This document shows positions 12,157 through 22,167 of a stretch of DNA of 64,000 nucleotides, one piece after another. The notes beneath the pieces were generated by a model. That model made no database searches. It was given only the letters and a program-made list of their open reading frames with translations, and was not told the DNA's origin. Source of the DNA: Fistulifera solaris (taxonomy: Eukaryota; Bacillariophyta; Bacillariophyceae; Naviculales; Stauroneidaceae); contig AP026146.1 in assembly GCA_030295235.1 (NCBI GenBank), positions 682,001 through 746,000 on the forward strand, in the 5' to 3' direction. The translations under genes and the position numbers were made by a program. Every line of letters begins with the position of its first letter. Within the stretch, counting starts at the first letter, position 1.

Positions 12157-13753
12157 ATGGGAGATCTTTGTAGGGATGACAGCATATCAATCATCAGCGA
12201 AACACCAAGCGAGCTTCATTCACTACTACCGGCAAGTAGTGCTTCTATGAGAGCGACGATGGATGATTTGAGTGAACCGAAACGACAGATCAAAGTCGAT
12301 CGGATGACTGAGACGTGCGTCCGCGAAAATTCCATCCAAAGCATTCTGAGAAGCAAAACACGAGAAGAATCCTCGAATATTCAGCGGAGTCGAAGCAAGA
12401 ACAGGAACACAGTCACTCGAAGTAATGAAAGGAAAACAAGTAAAAGTTGTGAGAATGACGTGAAGAGTGAGACTTTGGACATAGCAAAAGCCAAGAATCA
12501 AGACGCATCGCGCGACCGAAAGCGAAGTAAAAGTAGAGAAACGAAGAAGATCGACGTTGCTTGCGAGCAATTTATGATGAATTCGAAAAATGACGCAACA
12601 GTCACTACTGCGAATAACGACGAGCAGCGGAAATCTCGAGGGCGTAGCAAAAGTCAAAGCAGGACGCAGAGTAGTTCTGTGAGATCTCCTGGCGGTACGA
12701 AAGCCGAAGAACAATATACGTCGGAGAAAAGTACAGAGCAAAGAGAGAATCGACGATGGATCTGAAAAACGACAGAACAATCAACACGTCGAAAAATGAT
12801 GAACAGCGGAAATCTCGAGGGCGTAGCAAAAGTCAAAGCAGGTCAAAAAGTCGCGAGCGCACGAAAAGCTCTGCGAGATCTTCTGCCTGTACAGAAGACG
12901 ACGAACGACCTACTTCAGGAACAAGTAAAGAGCAAAAGACGGAAACCATCAAAAGTCGTAGCAAAAGCCGAGGGAAAAGCCGCAGTAAAAGCCGCGACAG
13001 CCGAAAAGAAAGCAGTGATGGGAAGAAACATGTGATACGCATAAAACTCGGTTCTAAAGACGCGAGTTTAGAAAAACTATTGAGCAGTAAGGGTGATTCA
13101 TTTCGAGACACTGAAAAAGACATTCTCGAGCGCCTTTTGGTCGAGCACAGACTTCTAATGGAAGAACAACAAACTCTGGCTATGGCTACCGATCTGCTGA
13201 CCAAGTCCAATATAGAGCTAGCCGATGACTTGCGACAAATTCGTAACGACACCATGAAAGTACGGCTCGCCAATCAGCGCATACAACAAGAAACGCATCT
13301 TCTGGAAGACACCGTACTGCCAGTCTATCGCGAAAATGTCTCCAATTTAGAATGTACATTGGAGCAACAATCATGTACAAGTAGTTTTGAGAACTCACTT
13401 CGGTCACTTTATCAAGAAGCGGTCCGTAAAATGTGTAAAAGGTACGAAAACGACCCAGTGAAGTCGAGTTATCGGAGAAAATTAAAGTTTTGGCTGCGGC
13501 CGAAATGGCCGCCGCTGACGACCCGGAAGTTGACGATGAAGCAGAAAGCTGTGAAACAGAAGAAAAACTCGCCGCACATTTGTTTCCTTTCGACAATTGT
13601 GAGGTACATCTTTGGGATGACAGCGATGCAACTGGATTGACTCTAGATGAAAGCGGCGTTTACGTAGACGACAACAGCGAGTCGGGCGTGTTTAATGACA
13701 ACGACAGTGACGAGGATGATCATAGTTCATCTTTCAGCAAACGAATCGGATAG
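12157..13753 (+). CDS. SR-rich coiled-coil protein, family member 3
   Basis: The start is the ATG at 12157 (MGDLCRDDSISIISE). The first 290 residues are dominated by RS/KS dipeptides (SRSKSRGKSRSKSRDSRKE), resembling an SR-type disordered domain. A 38-bp segment encoding QRKSRGRSKSQSR is duplicated exactly (12625-12662 and 12804-12841). The second half is a coiled coil (ERLLVEHRLLMEEQQTLAM onward) aligned in layout with the other three cluster members, followed by AVRKMCKRYE and an acidic tail. An obvious IQ helix is lacking. Two frame breaks occur, near 12755 and near 13465; adding one base at each gives 532 aa. Its stop is only 21 bases from the convergent stop of the next gene. Function is unknown. 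Confidence 0.6.
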
Positions 13754-13774
13754 ACTTTCGATTAAACCATTTCA

Positions 13775-14472
13775 TTACTTTCTTAACTTCTTCATGGTAA
13801 AGAATCCTCCTACTTTCGTTTCCTTCTTTGGTAAAGGCTGTTCTTTGGGCGTGTCGTTAGTTACCTTCGATGATTCCTTGACCGCCTTTGACGGGGCATT
13901 CCGGTCCATGATCACTTTAGGAGTGACTGTATCTACAATCATACCGAAAAATCTACCGTGTTCGTCCCGACGCATTCGATGAATTTCCAACACCGCTTGC
14001 CCTACTCCAACTCCGGAATAGACTTTCAGGCATTGAATCGGTTCCTGTTTGGTCGATTCCGGTGCGCGTTGTGCGACTATCGGTACACCCCGATTTCGAA
14101 CTTCGGTAGCATCGACTGATAGACACAACCAGTCCCCTGGAAACGATCCATAATAGTGATTGGCCGTTTCAACGAGTGTATCACGTTCGCATGAGAATCG
14201 CGTAAATTTGCCATCTTTCATAAACGTAGGTGGGAAATAAGGCTTTCCTTTTCAACAGCTTCAAGCCACAATGATTTTTGACACAAATGATAAATCGTTC
14301 CAGATGCTTCGTACAGTTCTTCTTCCTCCTCCTCGTTTTGTTGTACTGCGATGCTGGTGTTTCCTTGTTTTGCCGGAGCCGGATATTCTTTCATCGTACA
14401 TGTTCCGTCTGGGCATTCAATCTTCTCGCCAGGTGTACCGTCCTCGGCCGCCTGATAATGATACCAACCCAT
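13775..14472 (-). CDS. DUF952-family protein
   Basis: I chose the ATG at 14472 (MGWYHYQAAEDG). The central part reads IYHLCQKSLWLEAVEKGKPYFPPTF, then FTRFSCERDTLVETANHYYG and DWLCLSVDATEV, the characteristic order of DUF952 (an IYHL start, a predicted FSHCS-like strand, then an ANxFY helix). These are small domains of unknown biochemical role, found mainly in bacteria and some algae. A basic C-terminal tail rich in Lys/Pro (PKEQPLPKKETKVGGFF) is added. One A is missing near 14237, splitting the frame; corrected length is 232 aa. The gene sits inside the IQ/coiled-coil cluster, but nothing in its sequence links it to that family. Confidence 0.6.
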
Positions 14473-15295
14473 ATCTGAATTCAAAGTTCGCTGGTGTTAC
14501 AGTTAGTTGCGGAAATATTTTGCTTTTATGAAACAAGAAGAACAAAAGGGCTGGTGATGTGAGAATGTTTTTCGGCGTTTTGTCGCTAGGTCATTTTACC
14601 AGGGTCATTACGACTAATGCATAAAGTGTAGACACGTCGTCATTCACCTGACTGATTTCAGTCCCGGAAATTGTTGCTGGCGACGTAAATAAGTATCCAC
14701 ATAGTTTTAGTTCCGACGTCTCGACTTCCAGCCAAAACCTACCTGGCGCACATATAAGTTCGCAAATAAAAAAACAGAATCAACAGCGGATTGTAAACGA
14801 CTACTTTGAATCATAGCTAATCGTGGTCTGCAAGAGCCGGGTCGAGTTTCGACGATATCACGACAACCTCTAGAGCGTGCATTGCAAATGATATTGGTCT
14901 TCAATGACATCTTTGTTTGACAAAATGAAATGTGTTGTATTAAAAGAGTTGTAACGAAAACAACGTGGATTTACATAAAACATAGATATTTGTCTCATGA
15001 CTGAATTGCAGTATTGGCGACCTACTAGGTTGAGCGTCCTTGGATTTCAGGTCATGTTTACTGCGCACCCTGCCCTGTCTCCAGCAACACAAGCGGGGAA
15101 TCGGCGCTTAGCAAATGGTAGATGTATCAAGTAATAAGGAGCTAGGGCGGATAGAGAAGACTTCCTACACAAGTTCACGCTCAGATTGATAACAATCGCT
15201 TCTGTGTTCTGTGAATCGATCATTTTATGTAGTACAAATCTATTGAAATCATTTAAAAATCCTGGTTGAGCGTGGAAAAGCAAGATCATTGTTCT
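14473..15295. other. Intergenic spacer
   Basis: These 820 bases sit between the DUF952-like gene start and the 3' end of the next minus-strand gene. No supported ORF, RNA gene or repeat was seen. Confidence 0.5.
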
Positions 15296-16297
15296 TCATG
15301 GCTTCGATTCGCTATTGAATTTCGAATCAACTTCCAATGCATAACCTACAATCTCGTCTACCAGCTTGGCCTGCTTACAATCCTCTTGAATACTATCTAC
15401 GATGAGCCCGATCACCGTCTTGTAACGCAATTTGACCCCTTGCTCTGCCATAACATACTGTTTGCGTAAATCGGCTTCACTTTCGAGCTTTTCTACGGCC
15501 TGTCGGTATTCGGGAACGGCTTTTTGCAACGCATCATGCGCCTTGTGAATGTTGGCGACTTCTTTTTCCAACTGAGCGAATGTATCCGCCACCTTATCGT
15601 TCACACTCTCCAGATTCTCATTTGCCGCTTTCAAAACGATCATCTCTTCATGCAGTTGTTCGGCTTCTTGTCGTAGTTTCTTGTTTTCGGCGCGGAGTCG
15701 ATTGATCGTTTGCTTGGCGTCAAAGACTAAAGCCTTCTCTTCGTCGATTGCCGCGAGCTCTTTTCGTGCTTGGAGGCGCATCTTGTTGTAAAACTTTTCT
15801 TTACGGACTTCTACTTCCTTACGAATTTCGGCAATGGCGTCTTCGGTGCGCTGTTCCATCGTATCCAATTGGTGTTGCAACTCGAGGACTCGAAAGAAAC
15901 GTCTTTGACGATATCCACGAAAGATCTTTTGAATTTTCCGCGCGGCATCGTTGCGTATCTTCTTTGTAGTGGATTCCGAACAGGCAATTGACTGAGAAGA
16001 AGGACTGGTCACGGTAGGAGCGGTTGCTTTCGTCGGAACGTCGAGCACCACAGACTTGTGAGCTGTGCTGTTGCTGCTGTCTTTGGCTTTTAAGACTTGC
16101 TCACAACTCGTCTCTTTCACAAAACACCATTTGCCGTCGACTTTCGTCCAGCGGCCTCTCTTTTCATCATCGTAGTCTGCTGGATAACGACTTTGTCGAT
16201 TCAAGAGGCTAATGCTGAGTTTAGAACTCGGCAAGTACGAGTTTTGTAGCGAATCTCCACCACACAAGATTTGTTGAGGTCGATGATCGAATTGCAT
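15296..16297 (-). CDS. IQ-motif / coiled-coil protein, family member 4
   Basis: This is an intact 333-codon frame from the ATG at 16297. It has a short N-terminus with GRWTKVDGKWCFVKE (the WCF patch is shared with member 2). A clear IQ motif (AARKIQKIFRGYRQRRFFRV, near residues 115-135) follows, then about 180 residues of nearly continuous coiled coil (INRLRAENKKLRQEAEQL and so on). The C-terminus LRYKTVIGLIVDSIQEDC with KLVDEIVGYALEVDS matches member 2. This is the cleanest representative of the family. IQ motifs usually recruit calmodulin or myosin-type light chains; the rest is unknown. The palindrome TACCTGGTA lies 25 bases upstream of the start codon. Confidence 0.75.
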   Translation of the reverse strand: MQFDHRPQQILCGGDSLQNSYLPSSKLSISLLNRQSRYPADYDDEKRGRWTKVDGKWCFVKETSCEQVLKAKDSSNSTAHKSVVLDVPTKATAPTVTSPSSQSIACSESTTKKIRNDAARKIQKIFRGYRQRRFFRVLELQHQLDTMEQRTEDAIAEIRKEVEVRKEKFYNKMRLQARKELAAIDEEKALVFDAKQTINRLRAENKKLRQEAEQLHEEMIVLKAANENLESVNDKVADTFAQLEKEVANIHKAHDALQKAVPEYRQAVEKLESEADLRKQYVMAEQGVKLRYKTVIGLIVDSIQEDCKQAKLVDEIVGYALEVDSKFNSESKP

Positions 16298-16321
16298 GAT
16301 GACTAGTTATATTGGGTGCTC

Positions 16322-16330
16322 TACCTGGTA
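16322..16330. promoter_or_regulatory. TACCTGGTA palindrome (promoter motif candidate)
   Basis: One of nine exact copies of TACCWGGTA in the window. It lies 25 bases upstream of the minus-strand start codon at 16297. Function is inferred from its recurrence in promoters only. Confidence 0.4.
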
Positions 16331-16898
16331 CTTTCCCGGTTGTTGCAGGTCAAGAGAGTTGCGTGTTGCGTTTGAATGTGTGTCAAATGTCAAATCATCC
16401 TGTTGCAAATGCTCCAGTAGACTTTGTTCGCTCAAAAAAGGCGCGCATGATTCGAAAACAGGAACGATGAAACTTGTACTGTCTGCTTTGAAGTGAGTTT
16501 CAGTCTTGCTGGAGAGACGGACTATTTATGAATCAGTTGGGGGCCTCAAAGCTCAGACGCCCGGACGCCAGCCCCAATCAAAAATCAATGCTAAATATGT
16601 CGCTTATGCCACTTATGCCCTTCGTTCCCTCACATTCCCGTTCTTTCCTTTGCAGTGACATGTCCGTGTTCAGATCTTATCGGCAGTCTTGGTCTCTGTT
16701 TTTATTATGACAGTTCATTGCTATACTGGTGCTAATCTCATCCCAACAGGCAAACAAGGCAGTCAGGTTCATGCGTGATTCATCTGGAACCGATCCGACG
16801 TTTTTTCTTTTTCAAGAAGCCGAGGACCCAGAAGATTGCAATGTTCATCATCACATCATGACGAGTGACGAGCCCGTTCAAAGAAAGAATGATACGGG

Positions 16899-16907
16899 TA
16901 CCTGGTA
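16899..16907. promoter_or_regulatory. TACCTGGTA palindrome (promoter motif candidate)
   Basis: An exact copy of the recurring palindrome, 87 bases upstream of the start codon at 16994. Function is inferred. Confidence 0.4.
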
Positions 16908-16993
16908 ACGAGATTCACAAGCAGATAGTTCGCTATGCATAGCAATCAAAGGATACACAAAAGAATGAAACAAAGGCTACATAGTTGCTGAAC

Positions 16994-19128
16994 ATGACAA
17001 GCACTCCTGGAAATTCCGTCATACCTTGGGAGTCGAAAGAAATAAAACTGGAAGATGTACCCGACAAGATTCCGAACGGCAGCAATGTATATATTGGTTC
17101 CTGTAGCTCGACACCGGAAGCGGTCTTGAATGCACTCGTAGAACATTGGAAATCAACCGATATTCAAATTCTTCAAATGATTCCTGGAGGCAATTTGCCA
17201 CACATGAAAGAAAATATTGATCGCTTTCGTACTTCATCTTTCTTTTCTTTGAGTAAGACAATGTATTTGGGTCTCGAAAAGATCAATACATCCAAGAAAA
17301 TGGAAGGATTAGCCGATTATAGACCCATGTCTTATTCTAGCGTTCCCAGATTGTTAAAAGAGAATATTGTATCGGTCGATGTGGCGGTCATCAAAGTCAC
17401 TCCCCCACACAAAGGCTTTGTTTCGTTGGGATGCGGTGTCGAACACACCATGAGTTTTATCAGACATGCCAAAGTCGTCGTCGCGGAAGTCAATAGACAC
17501 ATGCCGTGGACCGAAGGACACTCCAAGTTGCGTGTCGAAGATATTGATTGGTGGGTGCGACACGATCAACCGCTCTTGACAACGGAACAATTGTGGCCTG
17601 ACCTATTGAAAGATCACGATATGAATCGATACCCTCAAGAAGTCATTGATGCCATTGGGGAAAATCTGGTGAAATTGATTCCCGACGGCGCCACACTGAA
17701 ATTCGGATGGAGTCCCATGTCGTATGTCGTTCTACCTTTCCTACACCGACACAAGAATCTAGGATTGCATACGGACGTATTACTGGAAGATATGTTTCGC
17801 TTGCACGAAAGCGGTGTCTTCAACAATTCACTCAAAACATTAGATATGGGCCGTACGGTCGTTTCCCAAGCACACGGAAGTGCAGATCTCTACGAATATT
17901 TAGATCGGAACCCCGCGATTGAATTTCGTTCCAGTGATTATGTCAATGATCCGTTGACGCTCGGGAAAATGGACAATCTGATTGTCATTGAAGGTGCGCT
18001 CAAGGTACGTACGTTCCTAGAGTGTGCGATGAAGCAGATCATACACTTTCTTTTCTGACAACGATTGTTTCCTGGCGTTCGTTCACAGGTAGATATGACA
18101 GGACAAGTAGCTACGGATTCCATTGCCCACAAATTCTATGGTGGAGTCGCCAGTACGTCGGAATCGGTCCGAGGGGCTCATTTTTCCAAAGGAGGTTTTC
18201 CCATCGTCGTGCTTCCCTCCAAAAGTTTGCAAGGAAGATCGAATTTACTGTTTGCACTACCGCCTGGTTCCGGTGTCACGATCACTCGATCGGTACGTAC
18301 AAAACACTGCATGATGAAACGCTACATTTTGGATTCGACTTATGCAATAAATCGATTTAACATTTTACCCTTTTCTACGACACCTAGGATGTGGAGTTCG
18401 TGGTAACGGAACATGGTATAGCCTATTTGTACGGAAAGTCGATTCGCGAACGATGTCTGGCGTTGATTGAAATTGCTCATCCCGACTTCCGTAATGAGTT
18501 GCTGGAAGAAGCCAAACGGAACAAATACATTTCGCTATCACAGCCTGGCTATTTCCTTCAAAGTAAATATCCTGCCCAATTTGAGTGCATGCACACGACG
18601 AAACTAGGAAAAGAAGTATTTGTGCGTCCCATCAAAATCACCGACGAAGATATCTTGCGTGCATTCTTTCACAAACTGTCCGATCACAGCGTTTACTTGC
18701 GCTACTTTCGCCGAATGCAATCCATGCCACAACGTATTTTACAACAATTCACGGACTTGAACTATTCCAGTGACATGGCCTTGGTTGTCTTGTATCCTCC
18801 CCCTCATCTCAGTGGTAATTCTTCGGAATTAGTCGCCATTGGTCAATGGATTACGGATCCCCGAGATAGTCACAGCGTTCCCGAAATGGCCTTTCAAGTG
18901 CGAGACGATTGGCAAGGCCACGGCCTCGGCAAATACTTATTTTTGCGCATATTGGAGCTATCCAAATATTACTACGAACACGTGCAGTTCAAAGCGGATG
19001 TTCTGGCCGACAATCAAGCCATGCGACACGTATTTGAACAGGCTCCAATACCCTATCGCAAGCGTTCAGAGTTTGGCGTGATCACGTATACATTTGATTT
19101 ACCCGAAAAGAAAGAATTGGTTTCTTGA
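16994..19128 (+). CDS. Acetyl-CoA hydrolase/transferase fused to a GNAT acetyltransferase domain
   Basis: Exons are 16994-18004, 18089-18292 and 18388-19128, with GT-AG introns of 84 and 95 nt; all joins are in frame and give 651 aa. Residues 1 to about 450 form an acetyl-CoA hydrolase/CoA-transferase: NVYIGSCSSTPEAVLNAL near the start, a DSIAHKFYGGVAS segment and a VTEHGIAYLYGKS block typical of 4-hydroxybutyrate/acetate CoA-transferases. From about residue 475 a GNAT domain follows (VRPIKITDEDILRAFFHKL, then MAFQVRDDWQGHGLGKYL with the acetyl-CoA loop). Such fusions are known from bacteria. The likely chemistry is transfer or hydrolysis of acyl-CoA, with a regulatory or catalytic acetyltransferase half. 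No targeting peptide is obvious. The gene is fully intact, unlike many neighbours. Confidence 0.85.
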
Positions 19129-19818
19129 GAAGCGAGGATGATGAATAAAAAGCTGCGCACATTGAACAAACTTAGAATTTATCGTACATGTTTATAGGAT
19201 CGTTGTCTTCCGTATTTACTATAGCTCTTGAAGTGTAGGATGAACTTCCCACGACTGCATTTTCAGAACCACCGTTTGTTCGGCGCTTGGTAAGCTATCT
19301 TTGTCGCTATTACGATGAAGGTAGAAGGTAGAAGGTATTAACAAATTCATTGACAATGCAAGTCTCGATTGTTCGTTTAGAGATTTTTCTTTATATTGTT
19401 GTCTTCCTTATTGGTATGTGGTATTGTAACGATTGCTTTTAGGTCATGCATGGACAGGTTACCACCAGACTCCCAGATTATCTGTGTACGTGACAAAACC
19501 ACACTCCCAGATTTTCTGTAGATGCGAAGGCACCGCACCACTCTCACAGATTTTCTGTGGACGTGCTAAGACCACATACCCAGATTATCTGTGAACGTGA
19601 TGTCATCACATCACATCCCCTCTGATTTCTGTGCACGTGAAGAAATCACATCACACAGAATATCTGTTCATTCAAACGTTCGTGAGACTTCTCATGGAAC
19701 GAAACTGAGTCACACAAAACACATCAAACAAAATCGTTTTACGAAGCACGAAAGCAAAAATGGCATTCTTCATCATTCATCATCCATTCTTTCTTATACC
19801 CATCGGAAAGCAAACACC
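19129..19818. other. Intergenic region with periodic repeat array
   Basis: No gene is visible. A short triplicated run occurs near 19318-19336 (GTAGAAG units). The 34- to 40-bp periodic array listed separately lies in the second half, 150-350 bases upstream of the heme oxygenase start. Confidence 0.5.
19465..19670. repeat. Six-unit degenerate repeat, core CCCAGATTTTCTGTG
   Basis: Copies of the core begin at 19472, 19506, 19545, 19579, 19619 and 19654, so steps are 34, 39, 34, 40 and 35 bases. After the core most units continue with a version of NACGTGA. The same core appears reversed at 41407-41470 and 44395-44425, and a close relative forms the array at 56876-57035. Confidence 0.7.
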
Positions 19819-20734
19819 ATGAAAATACACGCAAGTAAGACACTATTCTTGCTGATTTGTAGCCATTGGGTTGCTGTGAGGAGCTTTTCAATGGCGCCGA
19901 GGAGTCGGCATTATATTTTGAGGTCGTCCGTGCTCGGCATGACGGAATCAATGGTAGAAGAATCATCAACTGTGAGCACTCAAGACAACAAAAGAAGAAG
20001 CAAACAGACGATAACAATCCTCGTCTTACCGGATTAGCCTTACAGCTGGACGAGGGAACTCGCAAGTCACATTCAGTCGCACAGAATTCGGCCTTTGTGA
20101 CAGGTTTCTTCAAGGGATTGTCGACAAAAGAATCCTATCGGAATCTCATAACGAGTCTCTACTTTGTGTATCAAGTCATGGAAAAGATGCTTTCGATCGA
20201 ACGCATTGTCCGTATGTGCGAGCTATGGACGATCCCAAATTGCGACGATTAACTGCTTTAGAACAAGATATGGATTATTTTTACGGCAGTGACTGGAAGA
20301 AAGTTCAAATCATTCGACCGAGTCCAGCGACACAAGCCTATATCGCACGAGTCCAGCAAGTGGCACAAACGGAGCCGTATCTACTTGTCGCTCATCAATA
20401 CACGCGCTATTTAGGAGATTTGTTTGGAGGGCAAATGATGGGAGGAATGGCGCAGCGATCGTTGAATTTAGAGCCAGGGAAGGGCGTGGCCTTTTATCAA
20501 TTTCCCGATATTTCCAACACGAACGAGTTTATTACACAATGGTATACTCGATTGAACGCCTTGGAGTTGACAGATGAGCAGAAACAAGCGATTGTGGATG
20601 AAGCTAATCTAGTTTTTGACTTGAACATTGGTATACTGCAAGAACTAGATGGATCTCCGTTTTCCGCAATCTGGACCATGACTGTCAATTCTATAAAAAG
20701 CCAGATTGGGGTTTTAATCATTCTAAATTATTAA
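19819..20734 (+). CDS. Heme oxygenase, plastid-targeted
   Basis: The start is the ATG at 19819. The first 25 residues are a hydrophobic signal peptide ending in a VRSFSMAP context, a Phe at the cleavage site as in diatom plastid pre-sequences. The catalytic domain begins around GTRKSHSVAQNSAF, where the His is the proximal heme ligand. It continues with YRNLITSLYFVYQVME, QDMDYFYG and the strongly conserved HQYTRYLGDLFGGQMM. The enzyme should cleave heme to biliverdin with release of CO and iron, feeding bilin synthesis. Two frame breaks are present: one missing A near 19995 and one near 20182. Restoring both gives 305 aa. The family assignment is secure; the plastid location is inferred from the pre-sequence. 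Confidence 0.85.
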
Positions 20735-20764
20735 TAACACGTTATGAGTTTGTCTTGTTTGCAT

Positions 20765-22167
20765 TTATGGACACCTTCTGAATTGACGAGTGGGGAACAT
20801 CCGCTTCAAAACGTTGCAAACGATCCGGGGAGAAGTGGAAGTGTTTTCGGATGCACCGCAAGTCACCGGTGCACAAGTGACGAGATTTGACCAATTGCAT
20901 ACTTGTTTGTCCACGTCAAACAAAAGGCCGTTCGTGCAGCTGGCTTGATTGTTGGTTTTGACGCCATTTTGGCAGTAAAAGTATGAACCACAGTTCTTGG
21001 TCGGGTAGAACCCTGTGAAACCGCTCGGACAGCAGTCTTCCATGGGAGGAGGGGCTGGATTACCGGGATCCGTGGGAGTATCGGGATTGGTAGGAGAAGA
21101 TCCATTGGAGCAACCTCGTTTCGACTCGAGGGCTTCATTGACTACAGATGACCATTTGCCGTTCAAATCGTGAGCCGCCACCCAAAAGAAAGCACCGCCA
21201 TGGCAACTGTAAGCAGTATTGACTTCGTTCATCACCGACTTGGCCTGAGTTGCCAAAGTATTGCTGCCGGTCCCCGCGCAGTCACTGATACAGAATCCCA
21301 TGACGACTCGAGTGGCATCGCCACCGAACAAGTAGTCGACGAGGTATTTGTAGTGATCCGCAGTTACCACTCGGTCTCCGTTTGCCTTGAAGAATCCATC
21401 AACGGCCGGTCGTGTAATACCATTGTAGTACTGAGGCAAAATGTAGTCGACGCTGCTTTTCACTGACGCCAACATTGTTAAGTATTTGGATCCTTTGACG
21501 AGATCGGCATCCATCGGTGCATGCGATACAACAGAACCAGCCGGTAGCTTGCTTTTCAACCCAGTTGTGATTTTGGAAAGAAAGTTGATCGCCTGTGTAC
21601 CCTTGTTAAAGCCTGAACCGTTCTGATTGTCCGCGTAGAAGTACTCGTAATCAATGTCGACGCCGTCCAATTTGAGATCCTTGACAATCTGCGTCAATCG
21701 GTCCACCACTTGCGTTTCTCGTCCAAAGCAATAATCCCAGCAATTATTCACATCACCCGCCCAACTTCCTCCCATACCGGCTCCGCCGAAACTAAGGAGA
21801 ACTTTTTTACCGGCCGCGTGGAGATCATTGATTAAGCCAGGATTGGGTGCATTGTTGCAAATGGGCGGTGTGGCGATTTCACACGTTTGACTACATATGT
21901 TCTTCGATGGACTCCATGTGTAGGAGACAGCAAACGAGATGATTACGTGAGTGTATTCCGAAAGTTGCGCGGCTGTTGGACATGCTTGCCAATTGCCCAA
22001 GAAAGCAACCTGTCAATAACAGTGGTCGTTAATGAGACGAAAAACGTATTAGAGTGAATAATGAGATCTCACTCAGTCGATCTTACCATACGATTGTCTT
22101 CTGCAACTATATTGTTGAGCGCAGCAAGGAGCAAAGTCAATGGCAAGAGGTAGGATAGGCGTGTCAT
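20765..22167 (-). CDS. Secreted GH18 chitinase with chitin-binding module
   Basis: Exons (minus strand) are 22167-22087 and 22009-20765, joined over a 77-nt GT-AG intron, giving 441 aa. Exon 1 encodes a 23-residue signal peptide (MTRLSYLLPLTLLLAALNN). Exon 2 starts with the first GH18 strand (VAFLGNWQACP). KKVLLSFGGAG is the second conserved motif, and the catalytic DGVDIDYEYF (DxxDxDxE, catalytic Glu) is intact. After a Pro/Thr linker (PTNPDTPTDPGNPAPPP) comes a Cys-rich CBM14/peritrophin-A-like domain (CCPSGFTGFYP to CNWSNLVTC). The enzyme should hydrolyse chitin outside the cell, consistent with chitin fibre turnover or feeding on detrital chitin. The stop is only 31 bases from the convergent heme oxygenase stop. 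Confidence 0.9.

Larger units (their letters stand above)
16298..16993. other. Divergent promoter region with two TACCTGGTA palindromes
   Basis: This spacer separates the start of IQ/coiled-coil member 4 (-) from the start of the acyl-CoA transferase gene (+). It contains no supported gene. The two palindromes sit near each end (16322-16330 and 16899-16907), one close to each start codon. Confidence 0.5.

Noticed and set aside
19465-19670. CRISPR-like array (short repeats with variable spacers)
   Set aside because: The repeats are degenerate, the spacing varies and the context is clearly nuclear eukaryotic with introns. There are no cas genes.
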